This document shows positions 1 through 6,912 of a stretch of DNA of 6,923 nucleotides, piece by piece. Position 1 is the stretch's first letter. Each line of letters begins with the position of its first letter. The stretch comes from Anaerolineae bacterium (lineage in GTDB: Bacteria; Chloroflexota; Anaerolineae; JAFGEY01). The translations under genes were made by a program, and so were the position numbers. The stretch is taken from NCBI GenBank assembly GCA_016931365.1, contig JAFGEY010000337.1, positions 1 through 6,923 of the forward strand. The letters are read 5' to 3'. A model generated the notes under the pieces. It saw only the letters and a list, made by a program, of their open reading frames with translations, was not told where the DNA came from and made no database searches.

Positions 1-1674
1 GTGCTGACCGGCGGCATCTGGGCCAACATCGAGTTGACCTACGATGAAACGCTCATTCACGGTGGCGTGACGCGCCCCTTTGTCATCCACCGCATGCAGC
101 CGATCCAAATCGCCAGCGCCCGCCTGGACGAATGGGCAGCGGCGCGCCAACAGTTCACGCGAGAAGAATGGGTTGACGCCCTGCTGCGCTCGGTTGGTTA
201 CGAGCCGACGCACCCTGACTTCACATGGCGGCGCAAGCTGCTGGTGCTGCTGCGCCTGGCGCCGATGGTCGAAAAGAATTACAACCTGATCGAGTTGGGG
301 CCGCGCGAGACGGGCAAGTCGTTTGTCTTTCGTGAAATTTCGCCCTATGTGATCCTGCTGTCCGGTGGACAGGGATCGGTGGCCGACCTTTTCGGCTGGA
401 AAGGCCGCAAGGACAAGCCGGGGTTGGTGGTGCGCTATGACGTGGTGGCCTTTGATGAAGTGGCCGGCTCTCACTTTAAGCGGGAAGCCGACCAGCAAAT
501 GTACAAAGGCTATATGGAGCAGGGGTCTTTTTCCAGAGGCGACGACAAGGGCACGATCTCGGCGGAGGCCGGCATTGTTTTCAATGGCAACATCGATGGA
601 GACGTGCGGGCGATGGCGCGCACGTCGCACCTGTTTACGCCGCTGCCGGAGCAGGTGAGCAACGATACCGCCTTTCACGATCGCTGGCACGCCTATCTGC
701 CTGGATGGGAAATGCTCAAACTCAAGCCGGAGCACTTTACCTCACACCTGGGGTTCATCGCCGACTATATGGCCGAAATCTTGCACAACGAGCTGCGCCC
801 GCTCAACATGACCGATGCCTATGACCCTTTTTTTGCCTTTGGCGCTCATGTGGGCCAGCGAGATCGACGGGCTGCGGTGCGCACCCTCTCGGCGCTGCTC
901 AAACTCATTCACCCGGATGGCCGGTACACCAAAAAAGAGGTCGAGGAATATCTCGCCTTTGCCCTGGAAATGCGGCGGCGGGTCAAAGAACAACTCAAGC
1001 GGATCAACCCCATCGAGTTTTCGCGGGTCAATCTGTCCTATCTGGATAAAGAGACGGGGCAAGAGTCTTGGGCCGAATGTGCCGAGTTGGGCACAACCCG
1101 GTTGATTCCTGAAGGGCCATTGCAACCAGGAGACGTATTCAGCGTGGGTTACGACCCCACCGATGGGCGCATGGCGCTTTTTCGCATTCAGGTGATGGTT
1201 TTGCCCGGCTCGGGCCGGTTTCAGGTCGTCGGCATCACGTCCCGGACCATCCGCGAAACGGCGCGTATGGCGTTCGACTATCTACGCGCCAACAGCCGGC
1301 GCATCGGCCTGGAGCGGGATCTGGGGAGCTATGACCTGAGCATTCAAGTGATCAGCCCCATGCAAGGCAAAGACACTGAGGACCTGGGCATGGCCTTCTA
1401 TATCGCCATCCTCTCGGCCCTGTTCGACAAGCCAATCGCCGGTGGGCTGGTGGTTTTGGGACAGATGTCGATCCATGGCGTGCTCTCGCGTGTGGAGCAG
1501 CTTGGTGACCGCCTACGCATCGCCCTCGACACCGGGGCCGGACAGGTTTTGATCCCCACGGTCAACGCCGCCGATTTTGCCAGCGTTCCCCCAGAGTTGC
1601 TGGACAAGCTGCGCGTCGACTTTTATTCCGAGCCGTCGAATGCGGCGTTCAAGGCTATTGTGGAGTCATATTAA
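1..1674 (+). CDS. brxL: BREX system Lon-like AAA+ protein BrxL, 5'-truncated by the window edge
   Basis: BrxL is the DNA-binding AAA+ factor of BREX phage defence. It has an MCM-like ATPase and a Lon-like C-terminal domain. Visible residues (557, counted from base 1) include Walker A GPRETGKS at 100-107, Walker B VVAFDE at 148-153, a sensor-1-like FNGN at 194-197, and family stretches such as TSHL, DRWHAYLPGWE and RRRVKEQLK. A Lon-like fold spans about 436-555 and ends FYSEPSNAAFKAI. I recall full-length family members as about 680 residues, and the visible protein begins inside the conserved GGIW stretch. About 120-130 N-terminal residues are therefore missing, and the GTG at base 1 is an internal Val codon rather than a start. 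Aligned to E. coli Lon, the catalytic Ser position reads Asp461 and the Lys position reads Gly502, so proteolysis is unlikely. The gene ends 8 bases before the STAND gene. I am sure of the family. Membership of a complete BREX locus is inference. Confidence 0.9.
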   Translation: MLTGGIWANIELTYDETLIHGGVTRPFVIHRMQPIQIASARLDEWAAARQQFTREEWVDALLRSVGYEPTHPDFTWRRKLLVLLRLAPMVEKNYNLIELGPRETGKSFVFREISPYVILLSGGQGSVADLFGWKGRKDKPGLVVRYDVVAFDEVAGSHFKREADQQMYKGYMEQGSFSRGDDKGTISAEAGIVFNGNIDGDVRAMARTSHLFTPLPEQVSNDTAFHDRWHAYLPGWEMLKLKPEHFTSHLGFIADYMAEILHNELRPLNMTDAYDPFFAFGAHVGQRDRRAAVRTLSALLKLIHPDGRYTKKEVEEYLAFALEMRRRVKEQLKRINPIEFSRVNLSYLDKETGQESWAECAELGTTRLIPEGPLQPGDVFSVGYDPTDGRMALFRIQVMVLPGSGRFQVVGITSRTIRETARMAFDYLRANSRRIGLERDLGSYDLSIQVISPMQGKDTEDLGMAFYIAILSALFDKPIAGGLVVLGQMSIHGVLSRVEQLGDRLRIALDTGAGQVLIPTVNAADFASVPPELLDKLRVDFYSEPSNAAFKAIVESY

Positions 1675-1678
1675 GGTG
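1673..1678 (+). promoter_or_regulatory. Ribosome binding site of the STAND gene, overlapping the brxL stop codon
   Basis: AAGGTG lies 4 bases before the ATG at 1683 and shares its first two bases with the brxL TAA stop (1672-1674). This supports ATG 1683 as the start and suggests translational coupling of the two genes. The spacing is short but usable. Confidence 0.55.
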
Positions 1679-1682
1679 CACC

Positions 1683-3953
1683 ATGTCGCGTCAAGAAGAA
1701 CTGGAAAAGCTGACCCGTGAATCCTACGAGATTGTTCTCGCGTATGAACAGACTCTCCAAGCCTCCGATCGCGCAGAAGAAAAGCTGCACGCCCGGCGGC
1801 AGATCGCCGAACAGTGGGCCAATGTAGAGCACTATTTGGGCGAATACCAATCCCTGGTTGGAGAAACATGGCCGGAGGAACTGGCCCAGATAGCCCGCGC
1901 CCTGGCCGCCTGGCAGGCGGAAGCCAGACCGATTGTTGTCAAGCTGCCCGATGTCCCCTGCCCCTATCGCGGCCTGGAATCCTTCACCGAGAAACACATT
2001 GACTTCTACTTTGGCCGCGAGGCCATGTCTACCTGCCTGGCCGAAAAGGTGAGAGCCTGTCCCTTTGTCGCCGTCGTCGGCCCCTCGGGCTGCGGCAAGT
2101 CGTCGCTGGTGCGGGCAGGGCTGGTCGCCGCCCTGCCTGATCGGGATTTTCACGTTTTTGTTCCCGGCGATGATCCGCTGCACGCTCTGGCTGGCTTGTT
2201 GGTTGCGCTGTTGGAACCACAGGCCAGCGAGATCACACAAATTGAGGATACGCGCAAACTGGCCGACAGCCTGCGCGGTGAAACAACGTTGCTGGCCGAC
2301 ATCACCAACCGGCTGCGGGCCAAGTACCCCGGACGACCGAACCTTGTCTTGGTTGCTGACCAATTTGAAGAGATGTACACCGAATGCAAGGACGAACCGC
2401 TGCGCCAGGCATTTGTTGCTGCGCTGCTGGCATTGACAGAAGAAAAAGGTATGGCGGTCATCCTCACCTTGCGGGCTGACTTTTATGGCTATGTTCTGAC
2501 CAACCGCGTTTTGGGCCAGGCAGTTAGTACAGGGCAGATCAATGTACTGCCCATGAACGAAGACGAACTGCGTGCGGCAATCGAACAGCCGACCCTGCAC
2601 ACTGGGCGAACGTTCGAGGCGGGCCTGGTGGAGCGCATCCTGGCCGACGTGATCGGCGAGCCAGGTCATTTGCCTTTGCTCGAATATGCGCTCAAAGAGC
2701 TGTGGGCGCGCCAGACATCCGGCGGCATGTTGACCCACGAGGGATATGAGGCTATAGGTCAGGTAGAAGGGGCCATTGCCAAACGTGCCGAGGCCATCTA
2801 TGCCGAGTTGGACCGGCGCGGCCAAGGGGAAGTGGTACGGCGCGTCTTGACTCGGCTGACCCACTATGGCCAAGACACCGAGGTCACGCGCCGGCGGGCT
2901 ACGCTGGACGAGTTGGTCACCCAACATACGCCGCGCGCGGCGGTGGAAAGCGTGGTCCAGGCTCTCGCCGACAAAGAAGCCCGACTGCTGGTGACTGGGC
3001 AAGGCGACGCACCGATGGTCGAGGTCGCTCACGAGGCGCTGATCCGCGGTTGGGAGCAGCTTCGCCGCTGGCTGGATGAGGATCGCGCCTTTGGGCTGTG
3101 GCGGGAGCGGCTGGCAGCAGCTATCCAGGAGTGGCAGCAGAGCGAAGAAGACAGAGGCGCGCTCTGGCGTGGCGCACTGCTGGCCGAGGCCGAGGGGTGG
3201 CTGGCCAGCCGGCAAGCAGACCTGAACGACAGCGAGCGAGCATTCGTCCGGAACAGCCTGGCGCTGCGGGAACAAGAGTCATTGGTCCGCGCTCGCATGC
3301 AACGACGTTGGAACAGAGCGGTCTGGGGACTGCTGGGGCTGTCACTCGCGATCATTGTTCTTTTGGCTCGGAATCCGATTCAACGAGCCTGGATGCGCCG
3401 TCAGGCCATTGATTGGGGCGATACCATTCCATTTACCGGCGGCCCGGCGCGCCTGGGATTTGGCCTGCTGACATCTCAGGATTTCCTGCCGGAGCAGATG
3501 TATGATGTTGCAGCTTTTGCGATCGAGCAGCTGCCAGTGACCAACCAGCGCTATCTCAAATGTGTCGCGGCCGGCGACTGCTCGCCGCCGAATGCTGCGC
3601 CTTCAACCTATATGGGAGAAGAACGGGCGCTTGGGGCAGTCACCAACGTGACGGCGTATCAGGCCGCTCAGTTTTGCTACTGGATTGGTCGGCGCTTGCC
3701 GTCAGAATTTGAATGGGAACGGGCAGTTCGTTCTGATGAGGATATGGTGCTGCAAGAGATTTGGGAGTGGACTCGATCGGCGTATGCAGTAAGCGAAGGG
3801 GAATGGACAGATCAGAAGCAAGACCCACCGTTGGTTTTGGTCTTGAAGGGGAGGGATGCAAATTTGAAATCCGAGCAGGCTGCGTATCGGCTTATGGCAA
3901 ACTCCTTTATTTCCGGGGATGACGTTGGCTTTCGTTGTGTCACACATCCATAG
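1683..3953 (+). CDS. nSTAND1-type NTPase with one membrane segment and a degenerate FGE/SUMF1-like C-terminal domain
   Basis: STAND NTPases are ATP-driven switches that oligomerise after sensing a ligand; several bacterial ones act in phage defence. Residues 1-85 are charged and helical, perhaps an adaptor domain. The nSTAND1 core follows: PYRGLESF (94-101) with FGRE, Walker A GPSGCGKS (133-140), Walker B LVLVADQFEE (221-230), LRADF (263-267), GHLPLLEYAL (328-337), and VEVAHEALIRGWEQL ending near 460. A helical region leads to a hydrophobic segment at about 546-562 flanked by Arg, probably the only membrane span. Residues 605-756 resemble an FGE-sulfatase domain: LPVTNQRY, VTNVTAYQAAQFCYWIGRRLPSEFEWE (648-679), WEWT, and a terminal VGFRC. 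The usual PWG and RGGSW motifs are absent, as is the catalytic cysteine pair before GFRC, so it is probably a binding domain. The N-terminus likely stays in the cytosol, with the FGE-like part on the other side. Co-transcription with brxL is likely. The ligand is unknown. Confidence 0.9.
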   Translation: MSRQEELEKLTRESYEIVLAYEQTLQASDRAEEKLHARRQIAEQWANVEHYLGEYQSLVGETWPEELAQIARALAAWQAEARPIVVKLPDVPCPYRGLESFTEKHIDFYFGREAMSTCLAEKVRACPFVAVVGPSGCGKSSLVRAGLVAALPDRDFHVFVPGDDPLHALAGLLVALLEPQASEITQIEDTRKLADSLRGETTLLADITNRLRAKYPGRPNLVLVADQFEEMYTECKDEPLRQAFVAALLALTEEKGMAVILTLRADFYGYVLTNRVLGQAVSTGQINVLPMNEDELRAAIEQPTLHTGRTFEAGLVERILADVIGEPGHLPLLEYALKELWARQTSGGMLTHEGYEAIGQVEGAIAKRAEAIYAELDRRGQGEVVRRVLTRLTHYGQDTEVTRRRATLDELVTQHTPRAAVESVVQALADKEARLLVTGQGDAPMVEVAHEALIRGWEQLRRWLDEDRAFGLWRERLAAAIQEWQQSEEDRGALWRGALLAEAEGWLASRQADLNDSERAFVRNSLALREQESLVRARMQRRWNRAVWGLLGLSLAIIVLLARNPIQRAWMRRQAIDWGDTIPFTGGPARLGFGLLTSQDFLPEQMYDVAAFAIEQLPVTNQRYLKCVAAGDCSPPNAAPSTYMGEERALGAVTNVTAYQAAQFCYWIGRRLPSEFEWERAVRSDEDMVLQEIWEWTRSAYAVSEGEWTDQKQDPPLVLVLKGRDANLKSEQAAYRLMANSFISGDDVGFRCVTHP

Positions 3954-3974
3954 CTCAGCGAGTGATTTTGAGAA

Positions 3975-3978
3975 AGGA
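3975..3978 (+). promoter_or_regulatory. Ribosome binding site deciding the start of the beta-rich protein
   Basis: AGGA sits within a purine run (3971-3983), 7 bases before ATG 3986. The same frame could begin at TTG 3935, inside the STAND gene, but no comparable site precedes it. ATG 3986 is preferred. Confidence 0.6.
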
Positions 3979-3985
3979 AAAGACA

Positions 3986-4603
3986 ATGAGGGCGCAAAAA
4001 ACACAGTACATTCAGTTTTCTCCGATCAAGCGGCTTTGGCAGACCGTGGGTCTTTTGGAGGACGATCAACAAAACACGTTTCAGGTATATCTCACCGCAA
4101 CCACCAAGGAAGCCATCAGCGATCTGCTGCAGCAGTTTGAGGAAGGCCAGTTCAAAATCGAGATCTCGGTGACGCCGGTCGAGCCGTCGAAGCGAACCGG
4201 AGATGTTTCGTCGATGTTGTCGGACGAAATCGCTCCCCAGGTATACTGGGATGATATCAACATCGGTATTTCGCGCTTGAATATCAAGACGCCGCCCCCG
4301 TATCGTATTACCTACATCATCGATCCGCCTCTGGGGCAGGGCAAGACGACCCGAGTTGATTATAACGACCCGGGAAGCACAGAAGTGGAATGCGAGGCGG
4401 ATCTGGGGCAAGTCAGCGTCGCCCTGTACGAGATCGAGCCGCATGGCCAGGAAATCTTGCACGCGTCTGGATTGGCCGATCCGTACACAGTTGCAACCCT
4501 CAGATCGACTGCAACACATGACGGTCACTGGCGAGTGCGCGTGACAGGCCAGCAACAAAGCAACCGGTTCAGCCTGAAATATGACAAGTGGAGATTGGTG
4601 TAA
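3986..4603 (+). CDS. Hypothetical soluble beta-rich protein (205 aa)
   Basis: I do not recognise this protein. It has no signal peptide and no membrane segment, so it is probably cytosolic. Residues 1-60 look mixed: a TFQVYLTATT strand, a KEAISDLLQQFEEG helix (41-54), then the strand FKIEISVTP. After a linker (61-80), residues 82-205 alternate short strands: YRITYIID (106-113), GQVSVALYEI (141-150), and a closing HWRVRVTGQQQSNRFSLKYDKW (181-202 region). The order 'value of an agent, then V-x-V-T-G, then F-x-L' recalls jelly-roll or pre-peptidase-C-like beta-sandwiches, but similarity is only in pattern. It has one cysteine and no metal-binding cluster or catalytic triad that I can see. It lies 32 bases after the STAND stop and 70 bases before the membrane-protein gene, so it may be an adaptor or ligand-binding partner of either. 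That role is inference. Confidence 0.75.
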   Translation: MRAQKTQYIQFSPIKRLWQTVGLLEDDQQNTFQVYLTATTKEAISDLLQQFEEGQFKIEISVTPVEPSKRTGDVSSMLSDEIAPQVYWDDINIGISRLNIKTPPPYRITYIIDPPLGQGKTTRVDYNDPGSTEVECEADLGQVSVALYEIEPHGQEILHASGLADPYTVATLRSTATHDGHWRVRVTGQQQSNRFSLKYDKWRLV

Positions 4604-4611
4604 AGATCGAA

Positions 4612-4643
4612 AGCGGCGCCGGGGATGAGTCACCGGCGCCGTT
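4612..4643 (+). terminator. GC-rich stem-loop between the beta-rich protein gene and the membrane-protein gene
   Basis: CGGCGCCGG (4614-4622) pairs perfectly with CCGGCGCCG (4633-4641). One G-U and one A-U pair extend the stem to 11 pairs around a 10-base loop. It begins 8 bases after the stop at 4603. Only two T's follow directly, with a TTTT at 4653-4656, so termination would be weak. It may be a partial terminator, a processing or stability element, or an attenuator that lowers expression of the membrane protein. I see no promoter between it and ATG 4674. Confidence 0.45.
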
Positions 4644-4660
4644 CACATCCGGTTTTGCCG

Positions 4661-4665
4661 AGGAG
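4661..4665 (+). promoter_or_regulatory. Ribosome binding site of the polytopic membrane-protein gene
   Basis: AGGAG ends 8 bases before ATG 4674, a strong match at good spacing. It fixes the start of the downstream gene. Confidence 0.7.
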
Positions 4666-4673
4666 ATAAGATT

Positions 4674-6866
4674 ATGTTTGAGGGACAACCAATCAACACT
4701 GTGTCAGGACAAATCTATCAATTGTTGATTGTGGGAGGCGTTCTTGTCCTCGTTTTAGGCTTCACAGCACAGATCGGTGTTGGTCACTGGCGAGCTGCCT
4801 ACGCCCACTGTTTAGCCATTCGTCTTGCGAAACATGGTAAGCGAGATGGGGCGATCACGTTAGCGGCAATTGAACGCTCAATTCCGTTTTCCAAGCTTGT
4901 TAGCTCCCTCATCTCATGTGTTTTGTCGTGGAATTTGATTGTGAGAACCATTGTAACAGCGGGGGCGATGGTACCTTTTGCCTTCATCGACTCCCCGTTT
5001 GACAAAATGCACTTTCCAATTGTTCTGGCGCTTTTGCTGATTCAGATACTCGCGTTGTGGCCAGTATTTTGGCGAGCAAGAACACGACCGTCTGTTTTCA
5101 TATGGGCGTTAGTTGTTTTGTTGTTTGGTTCAACACCTTCTGTGTATCTGTACTTCTTTATGCCGGGTGCGTCCGAGGCCCCCGTCGTTTCGGCTATGAT
5201 CATATCCCTGGTCTGCAGCATTTCGCTTGGTTGGCTGGCAACAAAGCTAGTCGATCCCGAGACCTGGCGTTCCATTGCAGAATACCTGAAGGCGTGGCTA
5301 CATACAGAGCGAAATGCACCTGATGGTGTGTATTGCAGGATCGCGTTTTGGATCATATTGGTCATTTCAAGCCTCTTGATGGTTGCTCAATTGATAGACA
5401 CAAAGATGGTCGTCTATTCTGCCCCAGGAACCTGGTTGATTTCTACTCTGGTCTCCATCTTTGTCCTTATCTATGGCCGACATCGACATCTTTCGACTAT
5501 TTGGCAAACTTGCGTTATTGTTATATTCACCGGTGCTATTGTTTCGGCCCTGCTATCATATCCTACTTTGGCTTGGTTGATCGAACGATTTACCTCCCAG
5601 TCCGAGCTTGGTGTCTTCTTGGCGCATAGACCAGACTTTGTTGTCAGGGGTGTTTTGGGCATGCTGTTGGTATTGGCAGTTGGTCCATTGGCAGTGTTAT
5701 GGAGTCGGCCACAACGATGGCAGGGACGTGTCGCTGTAGGAGCCGTGGCTGGCGCAATGGTCGGTGCCTTAGTGTTTGGTGAACTCGGTGGATCTGCTGC
5801 AGGAATAGTTGCCCAGTCACCTTTGTATGGAGTAGCTTTCTCCCGTATCGGCTACGGTGCCGACGAATGGCTGCTCAAGTTGGCTATTGCTGTTAGTCAA
5901 ACCTTCCCGGTAGTTTATGGTGCGTTCTGGATGTTGATCACTGGTGGCGCACTCGTATGTGGCTTGACCGGATTCCTCACTCCAGTACGGTTAGTGAGAC
6001 GCGATACGGTGTCTGATACGTTTGTATTCTGGGTACCAGTCATTGTGCCTGCCATCCTTCTGCTCTCGATCTCGATGATTCTCAATGCAATTGCATTCGC
6101 CTATCATAGCCAGGCTCTCCAAAGTACGTTCAACCCTTATGGTTTTGTACCACATTGGCGTACTGACTGGATCATCATTGCTGCAGTTGGGCAGCCATGG
6201 TTAGCATCAATGGTCATCCAGGCACTCTATCTCTACAAGCTCCAAGATCGAATAGATCGCACCCCCGCGCAGCCATTGACGGCACTGGTAGCTTGCTTTA
6301 TTGTTGGTCTTATCGATCTAGTCTCGCTGGGCTTGTTGCTTCTGCTTTGCGAGGGGGCATTCTCTCAGGAGGTATGGACGCTTATACCGTTGCTTGTCAC
6401 CCTCTCATTCGGCCTTGAGATGTTTTTTACCAGTTGGCGACTGTGGAGATCACAAGATGCAAGCAACATATCCGATCTGTCAAACGTAAATCACTCTACT
6501 TGGGCCGCTGTCGGATCAGTGAGTGGTCTGCTCGTCGCGGCCTTACTTTGTCAACCTATAGTTGTTCTGCTTGGCCAAATTGGAATAGGCATACAAGCCC
6601 TCGGTGTAATACTCGAACACAACTCGCCGCCACCAGGCGCTGAATGGCTTCACGGGCTGTTCAGTACCTTCTGGCTTATCTCAAGCTGTGGAATGGCGGC
6701 GCTGACAATCGGCTGTACAGCTATTGCCAGTGCAGTCGGATGGTCTATGACACACTGGCAGAGATCGTGGGCCCCGTGGACCTGGTTTCGGCACCGACGA
6801 GTCGTCTCGATTTTAGCCGCCTTTTCCTTGATTGGAAGTAACTGCTCAGCCACAGTACAAATTTAA
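4674..6866 (+). CDS. Large polytopic membrane protein of unknown function (730 aa)
   Basis: I do not recognise the family. The protein sits in the inner membrane, with roughly 15-18 hydrophobic segments. The clearest are near residues 14-36, 80-104, 113-133, 140-162, 170-190, 222-242, 250-268, 277-297, 322-343, 352-376, 410-435, 449-476, 498-520, 534-558, 567-587, 610-634, 660-690 and 709-723. No cleavable signal peptide or soluble catalytic domain is visible. The longest polar loops (37-75, 191-220, 588-609) are too short for a known enzyme fold. Segment 352-376 is a glycine/alanine zipper (GAVAGAMVGALVFGELGG), which suggests tight helix packing or oligomerisation. Charged clusters such as KHGKRDG (53-59), GRHRH (268-272) and RHRR (706-709) suggest cytosolic loops. 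Codon use is visibly more AT-rich than in the first two genes. No transporter signature is evident. A channel-like or signalling partner of the STAND protein is possible but unproven. Confidence 0.8.
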   Translation: MFEGQPINTVSGQIYQLLIVGGVLVLVLGFTAQIGVGHWRAAYAHCLAIRLAKHGKRDGAITLAAIERSIPFSKLVSSLISCVLSWNLIVRTIVTAGAMVPFAFIDSPFDKMHFPIVLALLLIQILALWPVFWRARTRPSVFIWALVVLLFGSTPSVYLYFFMPGASEAPVVSAMIISLVCSISLGWLATKLVDPETWRSIAEYLKAWLHTERNAPDGVYCRIAFWIILVISSLLMVAQLIDTKMVVYSAPGTWLISTLVSIFVLIYGRHRHLSTIWQTCVIVIFTGAIVSALLSYPTLAWLIERFTSQSELGVFLAHRPDFVVRGVLGMLLVLAVGPLAVLWSRPQRWQGRVAVGAVAGAMVGALVFGELGGSAAGIVAQSPLYGVAFSRIGYGADEWLLKLAIAVSQTFPVVYGAFWMLITGGALVCGLTGFLTPVRLVRRDTVSDTFVFWVPVIVPAILLLSISMILNAIAFAYHSQALQSTFNPYGFVPHWRTDWIIIAAVGQPWLASMVIQALYLYKLQDRIDRTPAQPLTALVACFIVGLIDLVSLGLLLLLCEGAFSQEVWTLIPLLVTLSFGLEMFFTSWRLWRSQDASNISDLSNVNHSTWAAVGSVSGLLVAALLCQPIVVLLGQIGIGIQALGVILEHNSPPPGAEWLHGLFSTFWLISSCGMAALTIGCTAIASAVGWSMTHWQRSWAPWTWFRHRRVVSILAAFSLIGSNCSATVQI

Positions 6867-6899
6867 AGAAACGCTAATGCAAAACAAATAAACGCCAGC

Positions 6900-6905
6900 T
6901 ATAAT
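6900..6905 (+). promoter_or_regulatory. Possible -10 box of a leaderless promoter
   Basis: A perfect TATAAT in an AT-rich gap ends 7 bases before ATG 6913. Transcription would then start at or next to that ATG, as in leaderless genes. No good -35 box is visible 16-18 bases upstream. A TATAAT in AT-rich DNA can also occur by chance. Confidence 0.3.
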
Positions 6906-6912
6906 GTGCGCT

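Noticed and set aside
1..3. GTG at base 1 as the true start of the BrxL gene
   Set aside because: It falls inside a conserved stretch, and about 120-130 expected N-terminal residues are missing, so the gene starts upstream of the window.
1671..3275. A 534-codon open frame on the minus strand opposite the STAND gene
   Set aside because: It mirrors a GC-rich gene whose protein has all nSTAND1 motifs. The antisense protein is rich in Gln, Pro and Cys with no recognisable domain, and no ribosome binding site is evident.
3483..3953. FGE-fold tail as the target of a diversity-generating retroelement
   Set aside because: Such targets end in FGE or C-type-lectin folds, but I see no reverse transcriptase gene and no near-copy template repeat in the window. 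A template outside the window cannot be excluded.
3935..3985. Upstream TTG start giving a 222-aa form of the beta-rich protein
   Set aside because: It overlaps the STAND gene and has no ribosome binding site, whereas ATG 3986 has AGGA at good spacing.
3812..4633. A 273-codon minus-strand open frame opposite the STAND tail and the beta-rich protein gene
   Set aside because: The plus-strand genes have ribosome binding sites and sensible protein patterns. The antisense product is Arg- and Leu-rich without domains and runs across the stem-loop.
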